From positions 649,811,387 to 649,875,386 of the forward strand of contig NC_058519.1 in assembly GCF_904849725.1 (NCBI RefSeq): a stretch of DNA of 64,000 nucleotides, read 5' to 3'. The DNA is from Hordeum vulgare subsp. vulgare. Its lineage: Eukaryota; Streptophyta; Magnoliopsida; Poales; Poaceae. The translations under genes and the position numbers were made by a program. The notes below the pieces were generated by a model that saw only the letters and a program-made list of their open reading frames with translations, had not been told where the DNA came from and made no database searches. How positions within the stretch are numbered: the first letter of the stretch is position 1; each line of letters begins with the position of its first letter. Shown one piece after another: positions 44,838 to 54,999 of this stretch.

Positions 44838-45810
44838 CCCCTTCCACCACCATGAGGACTTTGCACAGTCGGACTCCTTCCACCACCGGGTCGACTACCA
44901 GAGCCTGCCTCCCCGGGGTGGGCACGTGTGCTGGATGATCCGACTGATCAAAGCTGATCGTAGTCTGAGACCATTTGAGGAACGTGGGGTTGGTCGGGGT
45001 TGCCATGTTCACCTCCCTGTTCACCAGCTTCAGTCGACTTTTTCTTTCCACGTCAGCAAAAATCATTAATGTTGCATGGACTTGGGGGAACGGATCCTCC
45101 TTGTCCTCATCATCTTGCTCGATGTCCTTTTCACTCGGCTGCCCTTCGCCGAACCCTTGGATCAGGAGGCAACATTGCCGAGTGGTGTGCTTCGGGAATA
45201 TGGCGTTGCCTTCATCATCCATCTTCGTGTGGATTGGACATGGCTGATCCAGGATGGAGTTCCCGAACTGCTTCTTCTTAGGGGTGAACTGAGCATTCCC
45301 CTTGCCCTTGAACTTGGTATTTGTAACGGCAGCTGCCTCTGCCTGCGGAGTGGACGGAGCTTTCTGCTTTTGCTTCTGATTGCTGTTCCCATCTCCGTCG
45401 GCGACTGCCTTGTGCTTGCCGCTACATATGCGGTCCTCTTCTTCGCCATTTGCATAGCGTGCGGCTATCTCCATCATCTTGCTCATGGAGATGTCGCCAT
45501 TTCGACCGAACTTCAGGTACAGATCTCTGTACCGCACGCCTGCCTTGAACGCGCAGACTGCTTGATGCTCTTTGACGTTCTCCACCGTGTGGTAGAGGGT
45601 CGTCCAGCGCTGGATGAAATCGCACAGGGGCCCATTCTGCTTCTGGACGCAGTGCTGGAGCTCCACGAGACCAGTAGGGCGTTTGCACGTGCCCTCGAAG
45701 GTCCTGCTGAACACTCGGTACAGATCTGCCCAGCTGTCGATGCTTGATGGAACCAACTGATTCAGCCACGCTCGTGCCGAGACGTCGAGCATCAGGGGGA
45801 GATGTTTCAT
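44812..45810 (-). CDS. F1 gag, main capsid part
   Basis: A 332-codon frame with the retrotransposon gag core: LMLDVSARAWLNQLVPSSIDSWADLYRVFSRTFEGT, LVELQHCVQKQNGPLCDFIQRW and MMEIAARYANGEEED. A Lys/Gln-rich nucleocapsid-like segment follows (KQKQKAPSTPQAEA, KFKGKGNAQFTPKKKQFG), then a Cys/His group (CPIHTKMDDEGNAIFPKHTTRQC) and the start of protease. It would form the particle shell. The frame runs on into a frameshift at the protease active site. Confidence 0.85.
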   Translation of the reverse strand: MKHLPLMLDVSARAWLNQLVPSSIDSWADLYRVFSRTFEGTCKRPTGLVELQHCVQKQNGPLCDFIQRWTTLYHTVENVKEHQAVCAFKAGVRYRDLYLKFGRNGDISMSKMMEIAARYANGEEEDRICSGKHKAVADGDGNSNQKQKQKAPSTPQAEAAAVTNTKFKGKGNAQFTPKKKQFGNSILDQPCPIHTKMDDEGNAIFPKHTTRQCCLLIQGFGEGQPSEKDIEQDDEDKEDPFPQVHATLMIFADVERKSRLKLVNREVNMATPTNPTFLKWSQTTISFDQSDHPAHVPTPGRQALVVDPVVEGVRLCKVLMVVEGDGHSDVQT

Positions 45811-46955
45811 GGTGACCTGGTCATCTCCGCCACCGATCTAGACCGCCACTCGGTAGTCGTCCAGCCACATTTCTGGCTTGGATTCTCCTGTGAACTTGCT
45901 GATCCCCGTCGCCAATCGTAAGTTGGGAGGGATGTCAGCTGAACAGATGGCCCGACTAAAACACTCGGGGCCAGAGACGATGGTCCTGCTACCACTCGGA
46001 CGGTCTCTATCGTGACCATCACGGTGGGCTCGACTCCTGTCGACCTTCCTCTGGGCGATGTGCCCTCTTGCGTCGGGCCTTGGATCATACGTGTCACCGA
46101 CTGAACGCCGATCATCATGATGTCGGGCCCGTAAGGCCCACCCCGCGGAGGGGTGCGTGAACGGCGACGATCTTCGGGATTCGTGGAACGGCTGCCCCCT
46201 CTGCGTCGCTGATGAGAATGGGGGCTGTAAACCGACCGATGCATGTTCGCGTGAACAGAACTGTTGTGGATCCTGTTGTGCGACAGGGAGACCGCCGAAT
46301 TCTGCTGTTGTGCCGTGTGCAACAGGGCACGGATCTGCTCGATCTCTCTACCAGCTTACGAATCAGTCGGTTGGAGGGAATCGGCTATCTTGGCAGCAGC
46401 AGCCAGGTTGAGGACGGGTGTACGGAACACCTCGACGTTGCTCTGATGAGTGCGTCGACTGGCAGAACGGTGGTGTTGACGGTGAGCGCCGGACGATTCG
46501 CCGACCTCGTGCTCATTTCGGCCAGTCCGGTGGGGACTTTCATGGGAATTTGCCATGAGAACTTCGACTGCAGGCCCGCGACCCAAGTACTCGGAAGGTA
46601 ACTCAGTCGGAACTGAGTCCAAGCACTGGGACAGCGGCGCGACCACAACCGACTCGAGGACCGCCACTTGAGAGGACGTGTTCTGGCGCGCCTGGGCAGG
46701 TTGCACTCAACGCTGGAGCCGGGGACGGCGGGACCGCTTGTTGCGGCGCGTGACGGGGGCGAAGGTCTACACCGGGGCCGACTGCTGGAGAAGAAGGACA
46801 CCACGGGCACCGGCACGGAAGTGCATAGCCCCGCGACTGGGGAGCGCCTTGACGTCGAGAGACGCATCCCGAAGCCATGCCGAATCATCGACGATGAAGG
46901 AGAGTGCGCCGAAGAGGATCTCCCGACCCACGCATAAATCTCCACCGGATGACAT
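45807..46955 (-). pseudogene. F1 gag, N-terminal part
   Basis: The likely start is the ATG at 46953-46955 (MSSGGDLCVGREILFGALSF), the same start as in F2. The coding sequence passes through at least three frames (46767-46955, 46356-46706, 45807-46322). One break is a stop at 46356-46358 after the residues QPTDS; F2 has a stop at the same codon. The 45807-46322 part is basic and Arg/Ser-rich (RRRGGSRSTNPEDRRRSRTP), typical of a gag spacer. Confidence 0.78.
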
Positions 46956-47000
46956 GATGAAAAGATGAAGCTGCAAACTCACCGGAAGTCGCTTAGACGC

Positions 47001-47022
47001 CTGCCCTAGGGTGGGCGGCAAC
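47001..47022 (-). other. F1 primer binding site
   Basis: On the minus strand GTTGCCGCCCACCCTAGGGC directly follows the LTR end CCCACGACA. F2 has GTTGGCGCCCACCGTGGGGC at the same place, so F1 has three or four changes in the site. Confidence 0.75.
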
Positions 47023-47554
47023 TGTCGTGGGTATAAGTCTGACAGTAGATGTATAGGGTACGAAAGGATGGGCAGAGCCTTAGGTACGGCGAGGTTGTAT
47101 GAGTTCAGGCCCCTCTACGGTGGAGGTAAAAGCCCTACGTCTCAGTGCTCTTGGGAGCTTAGTGTCGAGTGGAATATAGGATTACAGTAAATGCCAACCC
47201 CTGCACCAGTGGGGAAGGGCGGCTTATATAGAGTGCGCTACCCTTCACAAGGGCCCGGTGGACAGGGGTGGAGTAGTGGCGAATAAATGCATACGTTACA
47301 GGTAACGTATGCCTTAAATGCTAATAATGGTTTATGAAAACGTATGACCGTTGCCCTCCTGGGAGGTTACGATGTACAGAGTGGAATTCAGTCGGTACGA
47401 TAAATACGCTCCGAATGCTCGTCATCGACTGGATGATGGGGGGTCCTTAGTTCAGTCGGAACTGTCTAAGGGCCTTGCCCTCTGTGAAGGGTAGTCCTTG
47501 GGTAGGACCTATAGGGCAGGCCTATGACCCTACCCTGGGACTATAACCCCAGCA
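47023..47554 (-). repeat. F1 5' LTR
   Basis: A 532-bp repeat reading TGCTGGGGTTATAG...ACCCACGACA on the minus strand, matching F2 62495-63030. A TATA box (tatataag in minus orientation) is at about 47223-47230 and marks the likely promoter of the element RNA. Its last bases are followed by the GAGCA target duplication. Confidence 0.93.
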
Positions 47555-47634
47555 GAGCAAGACATTGTTTCATCACCATAATGACCAATCAAGTGTCGAA
47601 GAGAGCCATCAAGTTTCTAGGACAGGTTCAACTT

Positions 47635-48400
47635 CTACAATGCTTTAGCGCCGAAGAGAGCCATCAAGTGGGCTAACTTCTCTTCCTGTTCCTGAGACTT
47701 CTTCGTCCATCGGCGAAAACTCATCACGCATTTCCACCGAGCTCTCAAAGTCCATGCCCAGCGGGCTTTCCTGATGGTCCGTCGCAGCCGCCATAGTTGC
47801 TTTATGCCTTGTGACTCTATCAGGTTCATCAGGTTCCAGGATCCTCTTTGTTTGTCCTAGAGGTGGGGCCATCACCCTTCCTGGAGGCATTGCGGCAGAT
47901 GCTTCTGAGCTCTTCCTCTTCTTGCTGACTATCTTCTTAACACCAGGCCTCTTCGTTCTAGATTCCTTCAGTGCCTTGTATAAATAGCACAGAAAAAATT
48001 AGATCACAAGATAAATATGTGAGCACTGGGAAACACAGAGCATGCAAGAACCCAAACCCTCCAAGCAAGACAGAGTTTGCACCTTAACAGTCTTGTGCAC
48101 TACAACTTCATCCTCCTTAGGATTGTACTCTGGGTCATCACTAATAACTCCACTACCTTCTTGAACCCAATTAGTTGTACCTTCTTGTCCATCATTTGTT
48201 TTCCTAATCTTTGATGCTATTGCATCAATGCCAAGGGACTGGAATATCCGATTGTTCCTCATCCTATTTCTAGCCCTAACCTTCTCGTACTCGGTGAGAG
48301 GATGTTCATCTTTGCAAGGCAAAGTAAACATAACTATTAGGTTAATTGGTGGAATGCATGGACAGACATCCAAACATATCTTATGATATTTTATTATCAT
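47635..48400 (-). pseudogene. CACTA-B ORF1-like gene remnant
   Basis: The frame 47999-48400 contains LTEYEKVRARNRMRNNRIFQSLGIDAIASKIRK followed by an acidic DDPEYNPKEDE stretch. Nearby frames (47635-47890) encode Glu/Asp-rich sequence. The 'YE--RA-N--RN-RIFQSLGI' pattern is one I associate with the second gene of grass CACTA elements and related plant proteins of unknown function. No TNP2-type transposase is in the window. A short AT-rich stretch with GT...AG-like ends separates the frames, so it was probably spliced. Confidence 0.5.
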
Positions 48401-49236
48401 TTAATCCTACTTATTCAGCTAAGGAAGAGTAACAGCACACATGCACAACTAAGCCAGCTAATTCAGATTACAGCAATACATTTGCATAATAAAATCTGAC
48501 AATATTTTACATCGCCAGCCTCCAAGATATTGTACTTAGCATATTACATTTCACTTAGCATATTAAGACACATTTTATAAATCTGACAGTATAACCACAA
48601 GGAGCAACTTGTATACCACTGGTTGGCCTCGGGTTTGACCTTGTCATCCTTGACATGGATGATCTTGAGGTGGTGCTTGCAAAATAGAATAAACAACAAT
48701 CAGATACAATAGGGATAAAGTAAAATGACACACTTATATCAATAAAGGAAAGCATTTAGACGAGCATGCACATACATGTAATACATGTGAAGCAAACTTG
48801 TTGGATCAACAATATAGTGATGTAGTTAATGCATCAGTACTAATACATGTAAAACACTTGGACCAGCATGCACATACACGTGTAGCAATGCACATACAGT
48901 TAATGCATCAGTACTAAACTGACAATTGAAGCAAGCAACTAAATTGAAGCACTTGGACTAGCATGCACGTACAAGTGTAGCAATGCATCAGTATTAAAAC
49001 AAGTGAAACATGAGGTAGTAATGTACTAAACTGATAGTTGAAGAAAACTATATATGTGAAGCAATGCATTAACTATTTACAACAATTACTTTTATGTTTT
49101 AACTTGCAATTTTATCCATGTACCTGCAATCATCTATAAGCAAAGTAATTACTCAGCTAAATCCCTAATGGAGGCAAACATATGCATTCATAGCAACTGG
49201 TTGCCCAACATTTGGTGAATAAAGAAGCAAGCAGTG
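48401..49236. other. CACTA-B noncoding, AT-rich
   Basis: No gene seen. Short dispersed repeats such as gcatgcacatacacgtgtagcaatgc and gcatcagtactaa recur between 48770 and 49020, a texture typical of CACTA interiors. Confidence 0.5.
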
Positions 49237-49330
49237 TGCAAGCAAGCAAGCAAAGTGCATAAGTGCTACTAATACAAGCAAGCAAGCAAGCAAAGTGCAT
49301 AAGTGCTACTAATACAAGCAAGCAAGCAAA
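49237..49330. repeat. AGCA-rich tandem repeat
   Basis: Two copies of a unit of about 42 bp made of agcaagcaagcaagca, then aagtgcataagtgctactaatac, followed by further degenerate copies to about 49500. Confidence 0.8.
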
Positions 49331-49967
49331 AGACATGCTACTGATAGAAACAAGCATAGTGCTACTGATAGAAACAAGCAAGCAAGCAAGTAATTTTGAT
49401 ACCAACCCTAGTAGCTTCTTCTCCAAGTGCTACTGATACAAGCAAGTATTGCTGATGGAAACTCTAATCAACCATATATGCTAGCAAGCAAGCAAGCCAT
49501 AGTAGTCAAGCAACATGAACATGAACCCTAACCCCATGAAGCAGACTACCAGAGGGGGATAGAACGAACCACTAGGAATAAATCCCACGAACATGAACAA
49601 GAACCTCCAGGAGCTCCTAGATTGACTGAATCCTAACCCTAGATCGACCAGGTGGGGGATGTACCCCCATTTGTTACCCATCACAAATGTAGGACCCCAT
49701 GATCCAGCCCCATTGATCCAGCCCCATGACAACTACAACCCTAACCCCATGAATCTACAGAACCACGTCAGCGGACATATTTACCCCATGAACCCTAACC
49801 CTAACCCCATGAAAGTACCAAACCATCCTCATTGATCCAGCCCCATGAACCCTAGAAGAACACATGAGGGGGATCTATCAAACCCTAGAAGATCTACTAG
49901 AAGAACGCATGAGGGGATCTATCAATGGGAGATGGGTCGAGGGGAGAGGTACCTATCATCGTCGACT
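49331..49967. other. CACTA-B noncoding with scattered AACCCTA strings
   Basis: Degenerate agcaagc repeats give way to several short copies of aaccctaaccccatgaa (about 49523, 49738, 49791). No gene is seen. They are dispersed rather than arrayed. Confidence 0.5.
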
Positions 49968-50140
49968 GTTGATTATGTAGATGTACCCGTTGCCGTCGTC
50001 GATGTAGTCATAGCCGTCGACGTCAAATGTAGATGTAGCCGTCGTCGTCGATGTAGATGTAGCCGTCGACGTCGTCGATGTAGTCGTCGTCGATGTAGAT
50101 GTAGCCGTCGACGTCGTCGATGTAGTCGTCATCGGGGAGA
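49968..50140. repeat. GTCGTC-rich repeat with 42-bp period
   Basis: Strings gatgtagatgtagccgtcga repeat at 50050 and 50092, with looser copies upstream from about 49975. Both strands are open in some frames because of the trinucleotide composition; I do not call a gene. Confidence 0.8.
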
Positions 50141-50152
50141 GGGGCGGAGGAG

Positions 50153-51678
50153 TGATGACCCACAAGTATAGGGGATCAATCGTACTCCTTTTGATAAGTA
50201 AGAGTGTCGAACCCAACGACGAGCAGAAGGTTCTGAGAAACGGTTTTCAGCAAGGTAATAACTGCAAGCACTCAAAGTAGCGGTAACAAGTGATGGTGTA
50301 GCGAGGTGAAACATAGCAAGCAAAAAGTAACAAGTAACAAGTAGTAGCAACAGTGCAGCAAGTGGTCCAATCCCTTTTGTAGCAAGGGACAAGCCTGAAC
50401 AAAGTCTTATAGGAGGAAAAACGCTCTCGAGGACACACGGGAATTTTTGTCATGCTAGTTTCATCATGTTCATGTGATTCACGTTCGTTACTTTGATAGT
50501 TTGATATGTGGGTGGACCGGCGCTTGGGTACTGCCCTTACTTGGACAAGCATCCCACTTATGATTAACCCCTGTCGCAAGCATCCGCAACTACGAAAGAA
50601 GAATTAAGACAACGTCTTACCATAGCATTAAACTAGTGGATCCAAATCAGCCCCTTACGAAGCAATGCATAGACTGGGTTTAAGCTTCTGTCACTCTAGC
50701 AACCCATCATCTACTTACTACTCCCCAATGCCTTCCTCTAGGCTCAAATATGGTGAAGTGTTATGTAGTCGACGTTCACATAACACCACTAGAGGAAAAG
50801 ACAACATACAGCATATCAAAATACCGAACGAATACCAAATTCACATGACTATTATTAGCATGACTTATCCCATGTCCTCAGGAACAAAAGTAACTACTCA
50901 CAAAGCATAATCATAATCATGATCAGAGGTGTAATGAATAGCATCAAGTATCTGAACATAAACTCTTCCACCAAGTAATCCAACTAGCATCAACTACAAA
51001 GAGTAATCAACACTACTAGCAACCCTACAAGTACCAACCGGAGTCGTGAGATGGACATTGGTTACAAGAGATGAACTAGGGATTGGAGAGGAGATGGTGC
51101 TGATGAAGATGTTGATGGAGATGACTCCCCTCCGACGAGAGGAGTGTTGGTGATGATGATGGCGACGATTTCCCCCTCTGGGAGGGAAGTTTCCCCGACA
51201 GGATCGTCCTGCTAGAGCTCTAGATTGGATCTGCTCAAGTTCCGCCTCGTGGCGGCGGCGAAACCACGAAAAAGCTCCTCCTTGATTTTGTCTGGAATGA
51301 AACCCTTCATATAGCAAAAGAGGGGGGCCAGTGGGCCGTCAGGGAGCCCACAAGCCCTGTAGCCGCCACGAGGGGGGTGGCGGCTACCAGGCTTGTGGGG
51401 CCCTGGTAGCTCCCCTCTGGTACTTCTTTCACCCAGTATTTTTTATATATTCCCAAAAAATTCCACGTTGATTTTCAGGGCATTTGGAGTTGTGCAGAAT
51501 AGAGGACTCAGACTTGCTCCTTTTCCAGTCTAGAATTCGAGCTGCCGGTATTCTCCCTCTTCAAATAAACCTTGCAAAATAAGAGAGAAAAGGCATAAGT
51601 ATGGTACCACAAGGTAATAAAACAGCCCATAAAGCGATAAATATCAACATGAAAGCAAGATGCAAAATGGACGTATCA
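50153..51678 (-). repeat. W2 3' LTR
   Basis: 1526 bp, homologous to both W1 LTRs, with TGATGACCCAC and ACGTATCA ends. The adjoining polypurine tract (51679-51692) reads AAGCTTGGCGGAAT on the minus strand, two bases changed from that of W1. Confidence 0.93.
51348..51398. repeat. GC-rich stem-loop in W2 3' LTR
   Basis: Left arm 51348-51369 (ccacaagccctgtagccgcc...) and right arm 51377-51398 (...ggcggctaccaggcttgtgg) pair over about 22 bases with two mismatches. The arm sequence differs from W1 but matches the W2 internal stem-loop at 53761-53815. Confidence 0.88.
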
Positions 51679-51692
51679 ATTCCGCCAAGCTT

Positions 51693-53213
51693 AGACCTCG
51701 CTTGTCCTCAAGCGAAAACTAAGTTCCATAAACATGTCCACATGTTTAGGGATGAAGGTGTCGATAAAACATAATACGGACATGAGGGCATCACGATCAC
51801 ACATATAACAGCAATACATCATAAATATTCTTATGGGAAAGTAACAATTCCTTCACAAAGCAAAGTATGAAGCAAAAACCTTACCGAGAAGTAACCAACA
51901 ATAGTCTATAGTCACTGAAGCAATTGCAATTTATCATAACATCAGAAAGAGTCAAATAAGAGCTTGTAAGGCAAACCCACATACTCAATCATCTCTTTTG
52001 TTTTCCACAATTGTTACAACTCACGTGGTACCCATGGTATCAAAGTTTCAGCTGGACACAGAGGAAGATAGGGGCTTATAGTTTTGCCTCCCAACCATTT
52101 ACCTCAAGGGTAAAGTCAACAATAATAAAGCATAAGTACTCATCTCCAAGTTGATATATGAATATAGATCTTTCCCAAGCATGTGACGGTAGCCAAGACA
52201 AAGGCAAAATAGGGAATTGGTGAAGATCACCATGACTCTTACAAGGGCAAAAAGTAAAGGTACAAGATAGGCCCTTCGCAGAGGGAAGCACAGGTTGTCA
52301 TCCGCTTTTGAGGTTTGGATGCGTGTCCTCTTAGTGCGGAGGAACGTCACTTTATATTGCCTCCTGTGATAAAGAACTTTATTATGCAGTCTCTCACTTT
52401 TATGTCTTCCTCATCACAGGTTCGTACAAAGCTTATTTTCCACACACTAATAGATCATACATATTAGAGAGCAACTTTTATTGCTTGCACCGATGACAAC
52501 TTACTTGAGGGATCTTATTCAATCCATAGGTAGGTATGGTGGACTCTCATGGCAAAATTGGGTTGGAGGTTTATGGATGCACAAGTAGTATCTCTACTTG
52601 GTGCGGAGTTTTGGCTAATATGAGGTGGAAGCAAACGTCACATGCTAAGGGATCTCTAATCATATAACATTGTTTGGAACCAAGCAAACACAATTCATTA
52701 TGTTGTCTTCCTTGTCCAACATCTACTTCTATGCATGTAATAGTTTGGTGAGTGCTCACAATTATGGAAATTGTCTAAGATGATATATTTATATGTGAAC
52801 CTCTCTTTCCTTATTACTTCTTATTAATTGCAACAATGACCGAGGTCTATGTTGATTTATTCTCAACACATTTCAATCATCATACGTGTCATATGTGAAG
52901 CTATCACTTTTCATAAGATCATCTCATGATCTTTCATGCTATCGTTCTTTTCATACTTTTGATCACGGCACAAAACAAAGCCCTTGACTAAGATACTCTT
53001 TATTATATAACTCGCAAGCTCAAATACATCGGGGAAGACACAAAGCAAAAGACTTAAACTAAACACTAAAGACTTATTCCAATAATAGAAGAAATAAAAA
53101 CTGAAAAGGAAAGAACTAAAACAAAGGTAAAAGCAAAAGATATAAAGGTGATACGATACCAGGGCAACTCCCCCAAGCTTGGAAAAAGCCAAGGGGATTG
53201 CCCATACCAATGC
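51693..53213 (-). other. W2 noncoding 3' region
   Basis: Homologous to W1 9601-11122, with no gene. A copy of the family polypurine string (actcccccaagctt) is at 53167-53180. Confidence 0.75.
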
Positions 53214-53462
53214 TTAGTTGTCTTCCTTTGGTGGTGATGGTGGTGGAGTTGTTGCCTTTGATTCCAAGAGAGCTATCAATCTTTGATTTATACCTTTGAG
53301 ATCTGCAACATGGTTTTCCAGCAAAACAACTTCATGAGAAAGGGAAATATTGCAAGCACGAGTTGTTTTGCAAAACCTCAAGAGTTCAATCAAGGATGGA
53401 GACAGCACGTGGAGGAAGGGTTGGAGAAAATCTACTCCTTCAACGTCTTCAATGTTGAACAT
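53214..53462 (-). CDS. W2 post-integrase ORF, short coiled-coil protein
   Basis: An 83-codon frame sits where W1 has its 172-codon ORF. It ends PPPSPPKEDN, the same tail as in W1, and has a heptad-like stretch (LSHEVVLLENHVADLKGINQRLIALLE). The sequence upstream of the tail does not align with W1 by eye, although the DNA on both sides (53161-53258 and from about 53640) does. The frame may extend upstream of the ATG I used. Confidence 0.5.
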   Translation of the reverse strand: MFNIEDVEGVDFLQPFLHVLSPSLIELLRFCKTTRACNISLSHEVVLLENHVADLKGINQRLIALLESKATTPPPSPPKEDN

Positions 53463-53737
53463 AGGTTGAACTTCCTCCCTAGCTTGGGTTTTCTCCTTAG
53501 CTCTGTCCCTAGCTTCCGTGACTTCTACTCTTTTTAGATCAGCATCTACTTCTTCATGAACTTAGGGGAAGATCATTCTCCCCAACAGATTCCTGAGACA
53601 CCTTTGCTCTTAATCTGCAGCACACAATAGGCTCGAAACAAAAAAAGAGGAAAACTGCGCGATACGGAGATCAAAACCCTCGGGCGTAAATATAATGATT
53701 TTTTCTGGACCAGAAGGAGTGCCACGCAAGAAAATGG

Positions 53738-53839
53738 AGTCCGGGGGGCACACGAGGTGCCCACAAGCCCTGTAGCCGCCGCCAGGGGAGTAGGTGGCGG
53801 CTACCAAGCTTGTGGCCGCCTCGTGCGCTCTCCGGACTG
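53738..53839. repeat. W2 internal GC-rich stem-loop
   Basis: Inner arms ccacaagccctgtagccgcc (53761-53780) and ggcggctaccaagcttgtgg (53796-53815) pair, nested in outer arms shared with W1 (ggcacacgagg and cctcgtgcg). The tip matches the W2 LTR hairpin and not the W1 one. Confidence 0.88.
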
Positions 53840-53887
53840 CTTTTTATTTTTCTAATTTTCCAAAAATTCCAAAACGGAGGAAATTTC

Positions 53888-54999
53888 CTATTGGAAAAGC
53901 TTCGGAGTCCAATCACTTAAGGAAACAGATACCTCTTCGTTTTCAGGGTCTGAAACAGGTTGGTAAACATCCCTTATGTACTCCCGTGGAGTTATGATAT
54001 TGATGATATCGGTCTCAACATTTATGGGAGTACTAGAGATATAATGATTGATTCTTTGTCCATTTACCACTCTAGGAAAATTACCTTCCGTGTTATTGAT
54101 TTTGATGGCACCGGAACGATATACTTCCTCAACAACGTAGGGACCTTCCCATTTAGAGAGAAGCTTGCCTGCGAAGAATCTTAAGCGAGAATTGTATAGC
54201 AGGACATAATCACCTACATTGAACTCTCGTTTTTGTATTCTTTTATCGTACCATCTCTTAACCTTTTCCTTTAACAACTTGGCATTCTCATATGCATGAG
54301 CCCTCCATTCATCTAATGAGCTGATATCAAATAACAGCTTCTCAGCGGCAAGTTTGAAATCGAAGTTGAGCTCTTTGATTGCCCAATAAGCTTTGTGTTC
54401 CAGCTCAAGAGGTAAATGACAGGCCTTCCGTAAACCATTTTATACGGCAACATGCCCATGGGAATCTTATAAGCAGTCCTATAAGCCCATAGTGCATCGT
54501 CAAGTTTACTAGACCAATTCTTTCGAGATCTATTGACAGTCTTTTGTAAGATCAATTTGATCTCCCTATTACTCAACTCCTCTTGACCACTAGACTGAGG
54601 ATGATAAGGAGATACAACTCTATGGTTGACATCATACTTAGCAAGCACCTTGCGGAAAACAACATGAATGAAGTGTGAACCGCCATCAGTCATCAGCTAT
54701 CTAGGGACTCCAAATCTTGGGAAAATGACTTCTTTAAGCATCTTAATATAGGTGTGGTGATCAGCATTTTTAGTGGAGATAGCTTCTACCCACTTAGTGA
54801 CGTAATCCACAGCAACTAAGATGTGAGTGTACCCATTGGAACTCGGGAAGGGTCCCATATAATCAAAGCCCCAGACATCGAACGGTTCAATGACAAGTGA
54901 ATAGTTCATAGGCATTTCCTGACGCTTACTCATGTTCCCTATTCTTTCGCATTTGTCACAAGACAAGACAAACTTACGGGCATCCTTGAAGAGAGTGGG
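53888..54999 (-). pseudogene. W2 integrase
   Basis: Three frames (54697-54966, 54313-54693, 53888-54277) together give the integrase core: FDYMGPFPSS (D), MTDGGSHF (D), [13 protein letters not shown] (E) and the C-terminal domain (KWEGPYVVEEVYRSGA). Breaks are a stop just after FGVPR, a frameshift near 54430 and the amber codon in GFY-stop-P near 55003 that is also present in W1. Domain order and spacing are otherwise as in W1. Confidence 0.88.

Larger units (their letters stand above)
35484..47554 (-). mobile_element. element F1: Tat-like Ty3/Gypsy retrotransposon with truncated 3' LTR
   Basis: F1 is flanked by the target duplication GAGCA (35479-35483 and 47555-47559), so both outer ends are original. 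Reading on the minus strand: 5' LTR 47023-47554, primer binding site, gag 44812-46955, protease 44316-44837, RT 42882-44252, RNase H and integrase 41103-42878, tandem repeat array 39830-41000, a gene on the opposite strand 36073-39576, and only 185 bp of 3' LTR (35484-35668). Length 12,071 bp. The layout equals that of H, with different LTRs. F2 at 62495 is the same family. Polyprotein frames are broken, so it is inactive. Confidence 0.93.
47555..50152 (-). mobile_element. CACTA-B interior
   Basis: This continues from 35483 once F1 is removed. It carries minus-strand ORF remnants (47635-48400), tandem short repeats and, towards 50152, a 42-bp GTCGTC-rich repeat. No second CACTA terminus is seen before W2 begins at 50153, so W2 either inserted into CACTA-B or truncated it. 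Assignment rests on position and the ORF1-like remnant. Confidence 0.65.

Noticed and set aside
49523..49850. Interstitial telomere repeat
   Set aside because: The aaccctaacccc strings are few, short and scattered, not a tandem AAACCCT array.
49968..50171. Protein-coding genes on both strands of the GTCGTC repeat
   Set aside because: The frames are open only because of trinucleotide composition and continue into LTR sequence.
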